DNA from: Adiantum capillus-veneris
Lineage: Eukaryota; Streptophyta; Polypodiopsida; Polypodiales; Pteridaceae
Length of the DNA stretch: 64,000 nt
Reading direction: 5' to 3'
Assembly: GCA_014529385.2 (NCBI GenBank)
Contig: CM043948.1
Span: forward strand, 81,201,760 to 81,265,759
Part shown: positions 10,708-19,194 of the stretch, piece after piece
Numbering within the stretch: position 1 is the first letter of the stretch
Layout of the letters: every line of letters begins with the position of its first letter
Translations under genes and position numbers: made by a program
Notes under the pieces: model-generated
Told to the model about the DNA's origin: nothing
Databases searched by the model: none
Seen by the model: the letters and a program-made list of their open reading frames with translations, nothing else

Positions 10708-13527
10708 GGATCCTGTAACTCCAATTTCAAAAGTTAGCGTCTTTTTAGTATTGAAAGCCGAAATGAAGCTTTTAACTATTCAAATGACTTGAAAATTGAA
10801 ACATGAGCTATTCAGGGCCTAAGGATGCAGGGTAGGTGAAAAAATATGCAAACTAGGCTCAAAATCATGCTGGAGACATCATACGCGTATGATGTCTTTT
10901 GTGTCAATATGACTTCATATTGGTTGTGCTTGTAGCTGATAGTGTATACATGAGTATCATATGCTTGGATTTGAGTTTGGATCCCATTTGGTCAAGTTTT
11001 GGCCAGTTTAGTCCAGTTTAAGCTCTTGGCAAAATTTTGAAAGGGAATTGGATTTTATGATCCAAATTGGATAAAACTTGGTGGTTCACCTTCAAATGGC
11101 ATGTAGATCACTTCCGTTTGGTGGTTGAAGCCCTGAGGTGCCAAAATCACATAGTGAGACATCATACGCGTATGATGTCTTTTAGTGTATTTTTGGACCA
11201 AATTTCTCTATAAGCTTGGATATGGCTTTAGATAGGCTTATTCATTGGATTTATGAAGTTTGGATAGATTTTGAGCTAAAAATGGCTCTGGAGACATCAT
11301 ACGCGTATGATGTCTTTTTCATCAATTTTTCATGGGATTGGTTCTGTGGACTCCCCATGTACTAGTGAAGGACTGTCCCTACTCAAATCTTGGTTTGGAT
11401 TTGAGTATGTTGGATTTGGGCTAAAATAGGCTTTGGATGAAGGATTTTCTCTCAATTGGGCTAATGGGGTGATCCACTTGACCAAATGGTTCCAAACTTC
11501 ATATGTAGCATGTATTAGATATATATAATGGATGTATGATGTCTTTTGAGCAGTTTTGGCTCTGTAAGTGCAAATAGACATTATACGCGTATGATGTCTT
11601 TTGTGTCAAAATGGTGCTTTTTGGTTCCAGATAGCTTGTAGATGTGTTAATCAACAATCCTACAAAGTTTCAATGAGTTTGGAGTTATTTTGACAAAATT
11701 AGGACCAAAAATCAATTTTATGGCCTACTTTGCGTCTTTTTGGTTTTCCTTGGGTTTTCTAACTCCAATTCTCATGATACTTGGTTCATAGGATGTGATT
11801 AACATGTGGAATGAGACTATACACTCAAATGTTGAAATGGATGTGAAAATCATGCTGTGAGACATCATACGCGTATGATGTCTTTTCTTGAAATGTTGGT
11901 CTTTTTGTGCAAAGAATGCTTTGTGCTAGTGCCCTAAGCCCTGCTAACTAGTTTTCAACTTAAAAAGTCATCAGTTTAGCTAAAAAGCCCCCTTATAGGC
12001 ATTTCAGTCTCCGAAGTCGTCTTTTTGCCTTGGAGTTGAATTTCTTCAACTTTTCTTCTCGAGAGTTGCATTTCCAGCTCATTGGATATGTTGGGAAGCC
12101 ACCTATTTGGTTGAACTTGACTTTGGCTCCCCGTTCTCCATCTTTCTTCATTTGGTTGCCCGAAAGCGTCTTTTTCACCATCGGTAAGTGAATCAGCTTT
12201 CTTTTGGGTTTTGCTTGCAAACATAAGTCATCCATGTATATTTGAAGGTGCTTGTGAAGTTTCATGTCATTTGGTCGTCAATTTTAGCCGTTATGCCAAA
12301 ATGACGCTTTGTGTGTCCGCAGCCGAATCGGTTGTTCCGACCTACTTTTGGTGATCCAAACCCGGAGATACTCCATGGTTGCATTGCCCTCGATGTTGTT
12401 AAGCTTCCTGAGAAGTTTTGTGTCGTTTCGACAACTTTTTCCTGTTTGCCTCTTGCAGGCTCTGTTGACCTAGGGTTTTTCAAGTCGTTCTTTCTCGAGC
12501 TTTGAGTGTTAGAAACCCATCTTCTATGCTAGGGTAACCCACCTCTAAGTTCTTGCAAGGTTTGGTTAGGCGGTTGTGCCCCTACCTAGCGTTCTTTCCC
12601 ATTCCCCGTCTGCTCTTGTTTCTTGGTTTTGGTCAGTTTTCACGACAAAAGTTAACGATCAGCATCAAAAGCTTATGGCAACGAGTCTACCTCTCATGTC
12701 TGGTGTCCTCTGAGCTCTCGTAGCAGTCGTAGAAGGCGGTAGAAGGTCGGATGCTCCTGTGTGCTCTTTGCTCTCTCCAAGAAGGTAATAGTGGAAATGA
12801 GCTTGAAAGTGAAGTGAAAAATACTTAACTTCGGACTTCTCGGATCACTTGTTACCAAATTTGACATGCGCTCCTATCTTGTCGTGAAATGCACTTTAGG
12901 ATTTGAAATTTCTCAATTTGGACTCCGTTTGACCTGTTTCTGAGAAATCTGTCCACTTTGCCAAAATTCTGTCATTTCTGGCTTCCCGCAACTTTTCCCG
13001 AATTGTACTCAATTTTTACCATGGGTTGCCCTTGTCATTAGGATCATCACCATCTATTCTTTTCTTTTTTCCGATCTCATTTCACCTGCTTTTTTATTTT
13101 TCTTTTACTTTTATTAAGAAAATCATAAAAAATAAAGAAAAATAGCAAATTGAAGCCAAAAAATTCCAAACATACACAATAAATAGCTGGTAACCCTGTG
13201 CATATGAATATACACTTATTTGTGATTTCTGGACTTGGATTACCACTTTTTTCCACTTTTTAGCTCCAAACACACTCTTATTTAGTGATATTTACACGTC
13301 TAGAGACCCAAATTCATCATTTGATCTCTTCTTGTTGCAAAACAAGGTATATAAGGGCATAAATATTATCAATATCCGCAATCAAACATAAAAATTGCAA
13401 AATCATGTAAGACACTGCCCTTGTAATATAATTTTTGTTTTTCTTTGTTTTTGTCGCTTGTAGCTGCTTTGTAGCTCCTGTATACCTGTATACCTCCCCC
13501 CCTCCTAGTCTGAGTCCTCCCGGACAA
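10708..13527. other. Element B spacer between pol and ORF3
   Basis: A 2.8-kb non-coding stretch separates the second protease region from ORF3. It holds five palindromes (10874-11883). Around 12000-12265 is a short minus-strand patch whose translation contains I-Y-M-D-D-L-C and shares 23 identical bases with the B RT catalytic region (12221-12243 against 17272-17294). The remainder is AT-rich with no convincing ORF. In Athila-like elements a comparable spacer may carry splice signals for the downstream ORF, but I cannot locate any here. Confidence 0.6.
10874..11883. repeat. Five dispersed 24-bp palindromes (spacer cluster)
   Basis: Copies at 10874-10897, 11157-11180, 11292-11315, 11576-11599 and 11860-11883 consist of the half-site AGACATCATACG followed directly by its reverse complement. 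Four are perfect and the 11576 copy has one mismatch (ATTATACG). Start-to-start distances are 283, 135, 284 and 284 bp. Immediate flanks share only faint similarity (often a T-rich run after the palindrome), so the palindrome is far better conserved than its surroundings. A lone right half lies near 11534-11544. Confidence 0.95.
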
Positions 13528-14754
13528 CTATGAAGTGTCTGTGGGCAAAGCATTGTAGTTGTTTTGGTCATAAGTTCCCAATGCAATTGTAGAGCGATGA
13601 TACAACAGTCTTTCCAATAAAGCTGATCTTTGTTTGATTGAAGGATTGGTGGTCAGGTTTTGGGTTGGTGATACTTCGGTAGTAGAATCAGTAGATGGAT
13701 TCATCTTTACCTTGTTGTTCTTTTGCACAATCCAAATCTGCTTCCGCTTCGCTTGTGCTTGCCACAAACTCTTTGCGACCCAAACCTGCTTTGTCCTTTG
13801 TGTTGATTTCCTCGCCTTGAAATACCTAGAAGTTTCCGTTGATTGTACTGAAGGGAGTTCCTGTTTACAAATCTTTGGGACCCAAATTTGCTTGCTATAG
13901 CTTTGTGCCATCATGAACTTCTTTGGAATCCAGATTTGTTTCACTGTCCTTGATTGTCTGGAATCACTCTGTTGTCTGGTATTGAAGACTCTGTTTTCCA
14001 CCTTTGTGTTCTCTGGCACAACCTTTTTTGGTCTCCATACCAACTTTGACTCCGTTTTTTCCCAAGGTTGAGCTGTTATATTATTGCTTGTATTCCTTAT
14101 CCACTGTTGAGAATTCCTCGTCGAAGAGTAATCCGGTTGTATAGAAACTTTTGGTTGCCATTGCTTCTTCTTTTTCTCTGGTTGTTGTTTACCTTTGTCT
14201 TTGGATTCGTCCTTTGGAGTTGGCTCTTCTCCTTTGGTGAACTTAACTGATTGACTTTCACCTTCGTATTTGATAAGCACTGATTTAGAACTCCAGTCAA
14301 TCATTGCATTGTATTGCTTCTGCCATGGTTGTCCTAGCAATAATGGTTGTTGTGTAGCTTGGTCTTCAACCACGTAAAACATATGCGGATACACATACTG
14401 GTTAATCTGTATATGTAAAACTGTGCATCCGACAGTTTTGATTGAATGCTCAGAGTAACTCTTTAACTCTTGCTTGGCCGTTTGTAGTTTAGTGTCATTT
14501 GTCAATTGTCTATATAAACTGAGTGAAAGTAGGTTATTTTGAGCTCCTGAATCCAATAGTGCTCTGGCTTTGATTTGGTTGGTTCCTACTTTGCATTCAA
14601 TGATGGGTTCTTCTTTGTCATTATCCATTTCTGTTATACTGACTGCGTTTATTCGTATTGCTCTTTCATTGCACTGTTTCTGACGCAGTAGTTTTCTTTT
14701 CTCCATTCTTTCCTTCGCCTCGGCTTGCGCTTCCTCCAAAATCATTTTCTTTTT
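13528..14754 (-). CDS. Element B second retropepsin-like domain with K-Q-W repeats
   Basis: The open segment (405 residues from the first Met at 14745) lies downstream of integrase in the gag-pol frame. Residues about 50-170 read as a second aspartic-protease-like domain: K-A-R-A-L-L-D-S-G-A-Q-N-N-L-L-S (active site D-S-G) and, later, P-L-L-L-G-Q-P-W, matching the usual I-L-G-x-P-W flap/core block. The rest is basic and low complexity with recurring W motifs: K-Q-W-Q-P-K, K-Q-I-W-I-P-K, K-Q-I-W-V-P-K, K-Q-V-W-V-A-K, K-Q-I-W-I-V-Q-K. An in-frame TAG at 14755-14757 separates it from the integrase tail. The position after IN is unusual; F lacks this region by deletion. Confidence 0.8.
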   Translation of the reverse strand, partial: KKKMILEEAQAEAKERMEKRKLLRQKQCNERAIRINAVSITEMDNDKEEPIIECKVGTNQIKARALLDSGAQNNLLSLSLYRQLTNDTKLQTAKQELKSYSEHSIKTVGCTVLHIQINQYVYPHMFYVVEDQATQQPLLLGQPWQKQYNAMIDWSSKSVLIKYEGESQSVKFTKGEEPTPKDESKDKGKQQPEKKKKQWQPKVSIQPDYSSTRNSQQWIRNTSNNITAQPWEKTESKLVWRPKKVVPENTKVENRVFNTRQQSDSRQSRTVKQIWIPKKFMMAQSYSKQIWVPKICKQELPSVQSTETSRYFKARKSTQRTKQVWVAKSLWQAQAKRKQIWIVQKNNKVKMNPSTDSTTEVSPTQNLTTNPSIKQRSALLERLLYHRSTIALGTYDQNNYNALPTDTS

Positions 14755-14952
14755 CTAGACATGCAGCTTTTCTTGATGTATTTTGAGGAGCATGTCTTGG
14801 GTTAGCGGCAAAAGATACTTTTTCACTCTGCATCCACTAATCCAATTGGGCATTTCTTCTCCGTCTAATGTAGCAAGCTTGACAGCTCCACTTGGTGATA
14901 GATCTTTAATCACCAGAGGTCCCATCCCTCGCTTTTTAAGCTTCTTAGCATG

Positions 14953-15282
14953 CTATTTCAGAGTGTAAACTAGGACATAGTCCCCAACCTTAAACTCTTT
15001 AGTCCGCACATGCTTATCAAAAAATTCCTTTTGTCGCCTTTTTTGAGCGTAGATAGAAGCTACTGCTTTTAGGCGAAGCTCATCTAGCTTTTCCAGATCA
15101 TCTATTCTATCAGAAAGCTCGTGCCCTGTCCACTCTAGATCCTTAGCCACCCTTAAGGTTGAAATCAAGAATTCTATTGGTAAGATAGCATTTAGCCCAA
15201 AAACCATGTTATATGGGGTCGTTCCTATTGATGTTTTATATGCTACCCTATATGCCCATAATGTTGAATGCAAATTCTGGTC
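14953..15282 (-). CDS. pol: Element B integrase C-terminal segment
   Basis: This stop-bounded segment (TAG at 15283-15285 and 14953-14955) encodes the end of the integrase core and the linker: L-W-A-Y-R-V-A-Y-K-T-S, T-P-Y-N-M-V-F-G, then a helical charged region and F-K-V-G-D-Y-V-L-V. The frame continues through 14758-14952 with a GPY/F-type block (G-M-G-P-L-V-I-K-D-L, S-G-x-R-V-K-K-Y). Where W is expected after R-T-D, a TAG is present at 15283. Confidence 0.85.
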   Translation of the reverse strand, partial: DQNLHSTLWAYRVAYKTSIGTTPYNMVFGLNAILPIEFLISTLRVAKDLEWTGHELSDRIDDLEKLDELRLKAVASIYAQKRRQKEFFDKHVRTKEFKVGDYVLVYTLK

Positions 15283-15450
15283 CTAGTCAGTTCTTGACTC
15301 AGATACAATCTTCGTGAGGACCGTGCATATGGTTTTGTTTGGTGCTTCAGCTTGTCCGTTTGCTTGTGGATGATACGGGGCTGATTTCCTATGGATTACC
15401 ATGAATTCATCTAGAAGGATCTCTATCACTTCATTTATAAAATGTGTGCC

Positions 15451-15873
15451 TCAATCACTCACAATTTCTATTGGCAATCCATATCGTACAAAGACGTATT
15501 CATATAGAAACTGTGTCGTGGTCCTGGCATCTGCTTTTTGAGTTGCCTTTGCTTCGACCCACTTTGTTAGATAGTCTGTAGCCACAATGATGTATTGTGC
15601 ATGAGTCTTATATGCAGGAGGTGAAATGGGTCCGACATAATCAATCCCCCATTTTGCAAAACCTCTTGCCCCCATCATTGGTCTAAGCGGCATATCATCT
15701 CTTTTAAGTGGTACTTTGGTCCGCTGACAGTGATCGCACCGTCTAACGTATTCCTCAACATCCATATGTAATGTTGGCCACCATATTCCTGCGGCTAAGA
15801 TAAGTTTTGCTGTCTTATCACCTGAGAAATGGCCTCCACCTACTCCTCCATGAGCTTGCTCTAGGATTATCAC
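15451..15873 (-). CDS. pol: Element B integrase: second H2C2 module and DDE core start
   Basis: The segment starts with an H2C2 zinc module (A-H-G-G-V-G-G-G-H ... Y-V-R-R-C-D-H-C-Q-R-T-K). The first part of the catalytic core follows, with W-G-I-D-Y-V-G-P-I (first Asp) and I-E-I-V-S-D (second Asp). An in-frame TGA at 15451-15453 stands where the family normally has R-G (CGA to TGA would explain it). The core resumes in the same frame to 15286. This is the second of two tandem H2C2 modules; the first is in the preceding segment. Confidence 0.88.
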   Translation of the reverse strand: MIILEQAHGGVGGGHFSGDKTAKLILAAGIWWPTLHMDVEEYVRRCDHCQRTKVPLKRDDMPLRPMMGARGFAKWGIDYVGPISPPAYKTHAQYIIVATDYLTKWVEAKATQKADARTTTQFLYEYVFVRYGLPIEIVSD

Positions 15874-15978
15874 ATACTCAGACTCTGATGCGCAAATCCT
15901 AAGCTGGTTGTCTTTACATCTCTTATAGAGTTGATCTCCTATTAAAGCGTAATCTCTAGCTTCTGTCTCTACAGATTT

Positions 15979-16308
15979 CTAACGAGCTTTTGACGTTCCT
16001 TCTGGGAAAGTTCTATTTGTGAGATATTCAACAATATACTGACTCCATTCTGGAGAGATCGTTATCTGATATAATGTCGAATACTCTGCTGGCGGTTTTG
16101 ATGAACATACAATACATACAGTGACATATTCATGTACGCTTTCTTTCATTCCTGGCCAATAGACTCCCAATTGTAACAAATTCCTATATGTGTTCCTTCT
16201 TGAACAATGAAATGCACATTCCTGAACATGTGCTTTGCGCAGATATATATTATATTCCTCAGGATTGATGAATAGTCGTAAAACATGATCATTTCCCAAT
16301 TGATACAA
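15979..16308 (-). CDS. Element B extra H2C2-like module between RNase H and integrase
   Basis: The open segment of 109 residues carries A-H-V-Q-E-C-A-F-H-C ... L-G-V-Y-W-P-G-M ... H-E-Y-V-T-V-C-I-V-C. This has the spacing and the Y-W-P-G-M core of an integrase H2C2 zinc-binding domain, yet a second, more canonical H2C2 follows about 100 residues later. Both modules are present in element F (about 56150-56290 and 56530-56670), so the duplication predates their split. It is bounded by an in-frame TAA at 16312 and TAG at 15979. Confidence 0.8.
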   Translation of the reverse strand: MYQLGNDHVLRLFINPEEYNIYLRKAHVQECAFHCSRRNTYRNLLQLGVYWPGMKESVHEYVTVCIVCSSKPPAEYSTLYQITISPEWSQYIVEYLTNRTFPEGTSKAR

Positions 16309-16311
16309 CCT

Positions 16312-17043
16312 TTATGCAACCAATTGAAGATTCTTGGATTGCTGAATAGCAATATGTTTCTGGTTGTATTCTCTTCTATCGAACTCTCCTCCATAGGTTA
16401 ATAGGTTAACGACATTTTGAGACCACTTCGGTATCATTTCTATGTTGAACAAGTACGCGTCTGGCATGTCGTCATCTACTCCTATAGGGTCTTCTCCATT
16501 CGTCAATCGCGAAAGATGATCAGCTCTAAGATGTGTTTTTCCTTTCTTTACTACTACCATGAAGTCGAATTCCAGTAAGATAATGAACCATCTCACTATT
16601 CTCCCGGTATTGCATGGTTTATTCACTAGGTAGAGCAAGGCTTGGTGATCCGTAAAAAACACAAACTTGTTGGCTAGAAGATAATGCCGAAATTTCTTCA
16701 CAGCATATATCATTCCTAATCCCTCTCGCTCTGTTGTGGTGTAATTCTTCTCTGCATTGTTGAGCTGTCGACTGGCGTAACAGATAGGAAAATCCATGTT
16801 TCCTTTCTCTGGCTGAGACATAATGCATCCTATTGCATATGCCGAAGCATCTATATGCACATGGAATATCTTCTCCCAATTTGGTGATTTCAAGACTGGA
16901 GCAGTAATGAGTGCCTCTTTCAATTTCTTGAATGATTCCTCACACTCCTCTGTCCATTCAAAGTTCACTATTAGCCTGTAAAGTGGTTGGCCTATTATAG
17001 CGTACATGTAAATGAATCGTCTATAATATCTGCAATGTCCCAT
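16312..17043 (-). CDS. pol: Element B RT connection and RNase H
   Basis: This 243-residue open segment starts just after an in-frame TAG (17050-17052). It covers the RT thumb (G-H-C-R-Y-Y-R-R-F) and an RNase H with all four acidic positions visible: H-I-D-A-S-A-Y-A-I-G, T-E-R-E-G-L-G-M-I, F-F-T-D-H-Q-A-L, L-R-A-D-H-L-S-R. The final 60 residues link to the first H2C2 module. No second (archaeal-type) RNase H is seen here, unlike element C. Confidence 0.9.
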   Translation of the reverse strand: MGHCRYYRRFIYMYAIIGQPLYRLIVNFEWTEECEESFKKLKEALITAPVLKSPNWEKIFHVHIDASAYAIGCIMSQPEKGNMDFPICYASRQLNNAEKNYTTTEREGLGMIYAVKKFRHYLLANKFVFFTDHQALLYLVNKPCNTGRIVRWFIILLEFDFMVVVKKGKTHLRADHLSRLTNGEDPIGVDDDMPDAYLFNIEMIPKWSQNVVNLLTYGGEFDRREYNQKHIAIQQSKNLQLVA

Positions 17044-17049
17044 AAAGCT

Positions 17050-17622
17050 CTATACTTGTTTCGCATTGGTTGGTCTAGGCATATCCACTATAACTTTTAT
17101 CTTCTCTAAATCCGTGGATATTCCGTTTTGTGAGACAATATGTCCCAGAATTCTGCCCTGTCGGACCATAAACACACATTTCTCAGGATTGAGACAAATG
17201 CGATATGTCCTACATTTCTCAAATACTTTTCTTAGGTGTTCTAGATGCTCATCTCTCAGAAGAGAATGTACACATAAGTCATCCATGTATATTTCTAGAA
17301 ACAACCTTAAGTATTCTTTGAAAGCATGTGTCATCAGCCTCTGGAAGGTTGCTGGAGCATTGGTTAGACCAAAAGGCATAACCCGATAAGCATAAATTCC
17401 CCACTCCGTTGCAAAAGCTGTTTTATGTTGATCTTCCAGTGCTATGGCTAGCTGGTTATATCCTGAAAAACCATCAAGAAAGGAGTATGCTGTTTTCCCT
17501 GATACACGCTCTAGAACATGATCAGTTATCGGCAAGGGATAATTGTCCCTGATTGTTGCAGCATTCACTTTCTTTAAGTTGACACACACTCGGAGTTTTC
17601 CGTTCTTCTTGGGTACCACCAC
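17050..17622 (-). CDS. pol: Element B reverse transcriptase palm
   Basis: The open segment of 190 residues covers RT domains 2-6: V-V-P-K-K-N-G-K-L-R-V-C-V-N, Y-S-F-L-D-G-F-S-G-Y-N-Q, V-M-P-F-G-L-T-N-A-P-A-T-F-Q, and the catalytic I-Y-M-D-D-L-C. An in-frame TAG at 17635-17637 lies between E-H-T-D and V-S-P-I; element F has Trp (TGG) at that position. Confidence 0.92.
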   Translation of the reverse strand: MVVPKKNGKLRVCVNLKKVNAATIRDNYPLPITDHVLERVSGKTAYSFLDGFSGYNQLAIALEDQHKTAFATEWGIYAYRVMPFGLTNAPATFQRLMTHAFKEYLRLFLEIYMDDLCVHSLLRDEHLEHLRKVFEKCRTYRICLNPEKCVFMVRQGRILGHIVSQNGISTDLEKIKVIVDMPRPTNAKQV

Positions 17623-17634
17623 AATTGGGGATAC

Positions 17635-19179
17635 CTAATCGGTGTGTTCAATCTCGTATATGAATTCAGCTTCCATTAGCTTATCTATCTCTTCTTTGAT
17701 TCGCTTAGCAAACGTATCATTATATGTGTATGGTCTCTGTCTGCTAGGCTTTGCATCTTGTTTTAGTGGGATTGTGTGTTGGCATATCGATGGGTCAACT
17801 CCCTTTAAGTCCTTATAAGACCATGCAAACACATCCCTATACTCTCTGAGAAGACTCAAAAGTCTCTCTTCCTCGCCTGGAGACAAATCTGTGGCTATGT
17901 ACACCGGTCTAGGTGTCTCACCTGAAGCTGCTAAATCCACTTTTTTTGCATCCTCCGGTCCGTCATAAGATTCGTTCTCCCTTCTCTCTCGAATAGGTTG
18001 GGTTAATACCACCTTCGTATCCTCAATTGTGAATTTCCTGTAGTGAGAGGGAACATCCATGTTTTCCTTGATTTTGTCATTTTCGTCCTCTCCACTCTCA
18101 ATTTCTGTCGTCCAAACTTCTTTCAGAGTTTTCTTGAGCTCTCTGTACTTGTTTCTACGTTCTAACTTGGACTCCGTGTGTTCTTTGTTGCGCTTGTTCT
18201 TTTCTGATTTTTCTGTTTCAGTTTTCGTTTCATTCCTTTGAACTCGATTTCTTGAGCCTCTTTTATTTTTTCGTAAGCTCTTTTGATCATTGCCTCTCAT
18301 TCTTCCAGAAACCTTGTCCTTAACACAATCTTCCGCCTTTACTAGCATTAGGAATTGATTTTTTCCTCTTATTCTAGGCATCGGATTGGTTCTAACCCCG
18401 TTTGTATTTTTCTTTGCTCTATAGCGTTTCTGGCGTTGTTTAGTTTGGTTCGGAAAATCATAAAATCGGACATCCGTTATAGTTTCTTCGTTTCCGCTTG
18501 AATTGTCCGTTGACTCGTTGTCTGCTTCATTTCCCCACTCTGGATGATCGGGAATGTCGTGAAACACGTCTTCTTCAATTTCCTTTTCTAGTGTATCGTT
18601 CTTTTCAGTTTCTTTTTCGAGTATCGTTCTCAACATGAAGTATGGAACCACGTTGTACCCGTCCTTGTCGCAAAATTTCGTTGTGGGACCATCCGGAATT
18701 GCACAAACATCTAGGGTTGCTAGAATGTGTGTCCATTCTAATGGTTCAAGTGTGTCCTCTGGAAAGGGTTCTCCTATATAAGTTTCGTCTTCGATAGCCC
18801 TTTCTAAAACACATTCTTCTCGTTTCAGACTTCCACATCTCGAAGCTCCACACATCCATAACTCCTTGGGTTTACCTAACCAAGCTGGAAATTCGGATCC
18901 CGCCAAAGTAGCTGAATCAAACTCCTCCACCGGTGTTCGGTTCACATCTTTGTAGCTATGGTTTTTCAGGTTCACACGTGTAGTGGTTTCCATATTTCTC
19001 AGGTATATGTGATCGTAGCCCCAATCCTGGACCATTTTCAACTGTCTCATGAATGGTCTTCCCAATATGATATCATAGTTATTCTCCTTGCCAAAATCGA
19101 CAATAGCAAAAGTATGTTCGTATTCAATGCCGCAAGAAGTCACTATGACTTTCTCTAATAACCCCATAGGTTTCTCCAT
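17635..19179 (-). CDS. Element B protease C-terminal half, charged linker and RT N-terminus
   Basis: This 514-residue open segment begins within the retropepsin (I-I-L-G-R-P-F-M-R-Q block near residue 40). A long Lys/Glu/Arg-rich linker follows (about residues 150-400), then the RT entry region (F-A-W-S-Y-K-D-L, I-C-Q-H-T-I-P-L, K-E-E-I-D-K-L-M-E-A-E-F-I). It directly continues the preceding gag/PR segment across a TAA (19195-19197) and ends at a TAG in place of the RT Trp codon. Confidence 0.88.
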   Translation of the reverse strand: MEKPMGLLEKVIVTSCGIEYEHTFAIVDFGKENNYDIILGRPFMRQLKMVQDWGYDHIYLRNMETTTRVNLKNHSYKDVNRTPVEEFDSATLAGSEFPAWLGKPKELWMCGASRCGSLKREECVLERAIEDETYIGEPFPEDTLEPLEWTHILATLDVCAIPDGPTTKFCDKDGYNVVPYFMLRTILEKETEKNDTLEKEIEEDVFHDIPDHPEWGNEADNESTDNSSGNEETITDVRFYDFPNQTKQRQKRYRAKKNTNGVRTNPMPRIRGKNQFLMLVKAEDCVKDKVSGRMRGNDQKSLRKNKRGSRNRVQRNETKTETEKSEKNKRNKEHTESKLERRNKYRELKKTLKEVWTTEIESGEDENDKIKENMDVPSHYRKFTIEDTKVVLTQPIRERRENESYDGPEDAKKVDLAASGETPRPVYIATDLSPGEEERLLSLLREYRDVFAWSYKDLKGVDPSICQHTIPLKQDAKPSRQRPYTYNDTFAKRIKEEIDKLMEAEFIYEIEHTD

Positions 19180-19194
19180 GTGTCCATCTGCTAA

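Noticed and set aside
10874-11883. Regularly spaced palindromic repeats resembling a CRISPR array
   Set aside because: The intervals are 125-319 bp, the host is a plant retrotransposon, and no cas genes exist here.
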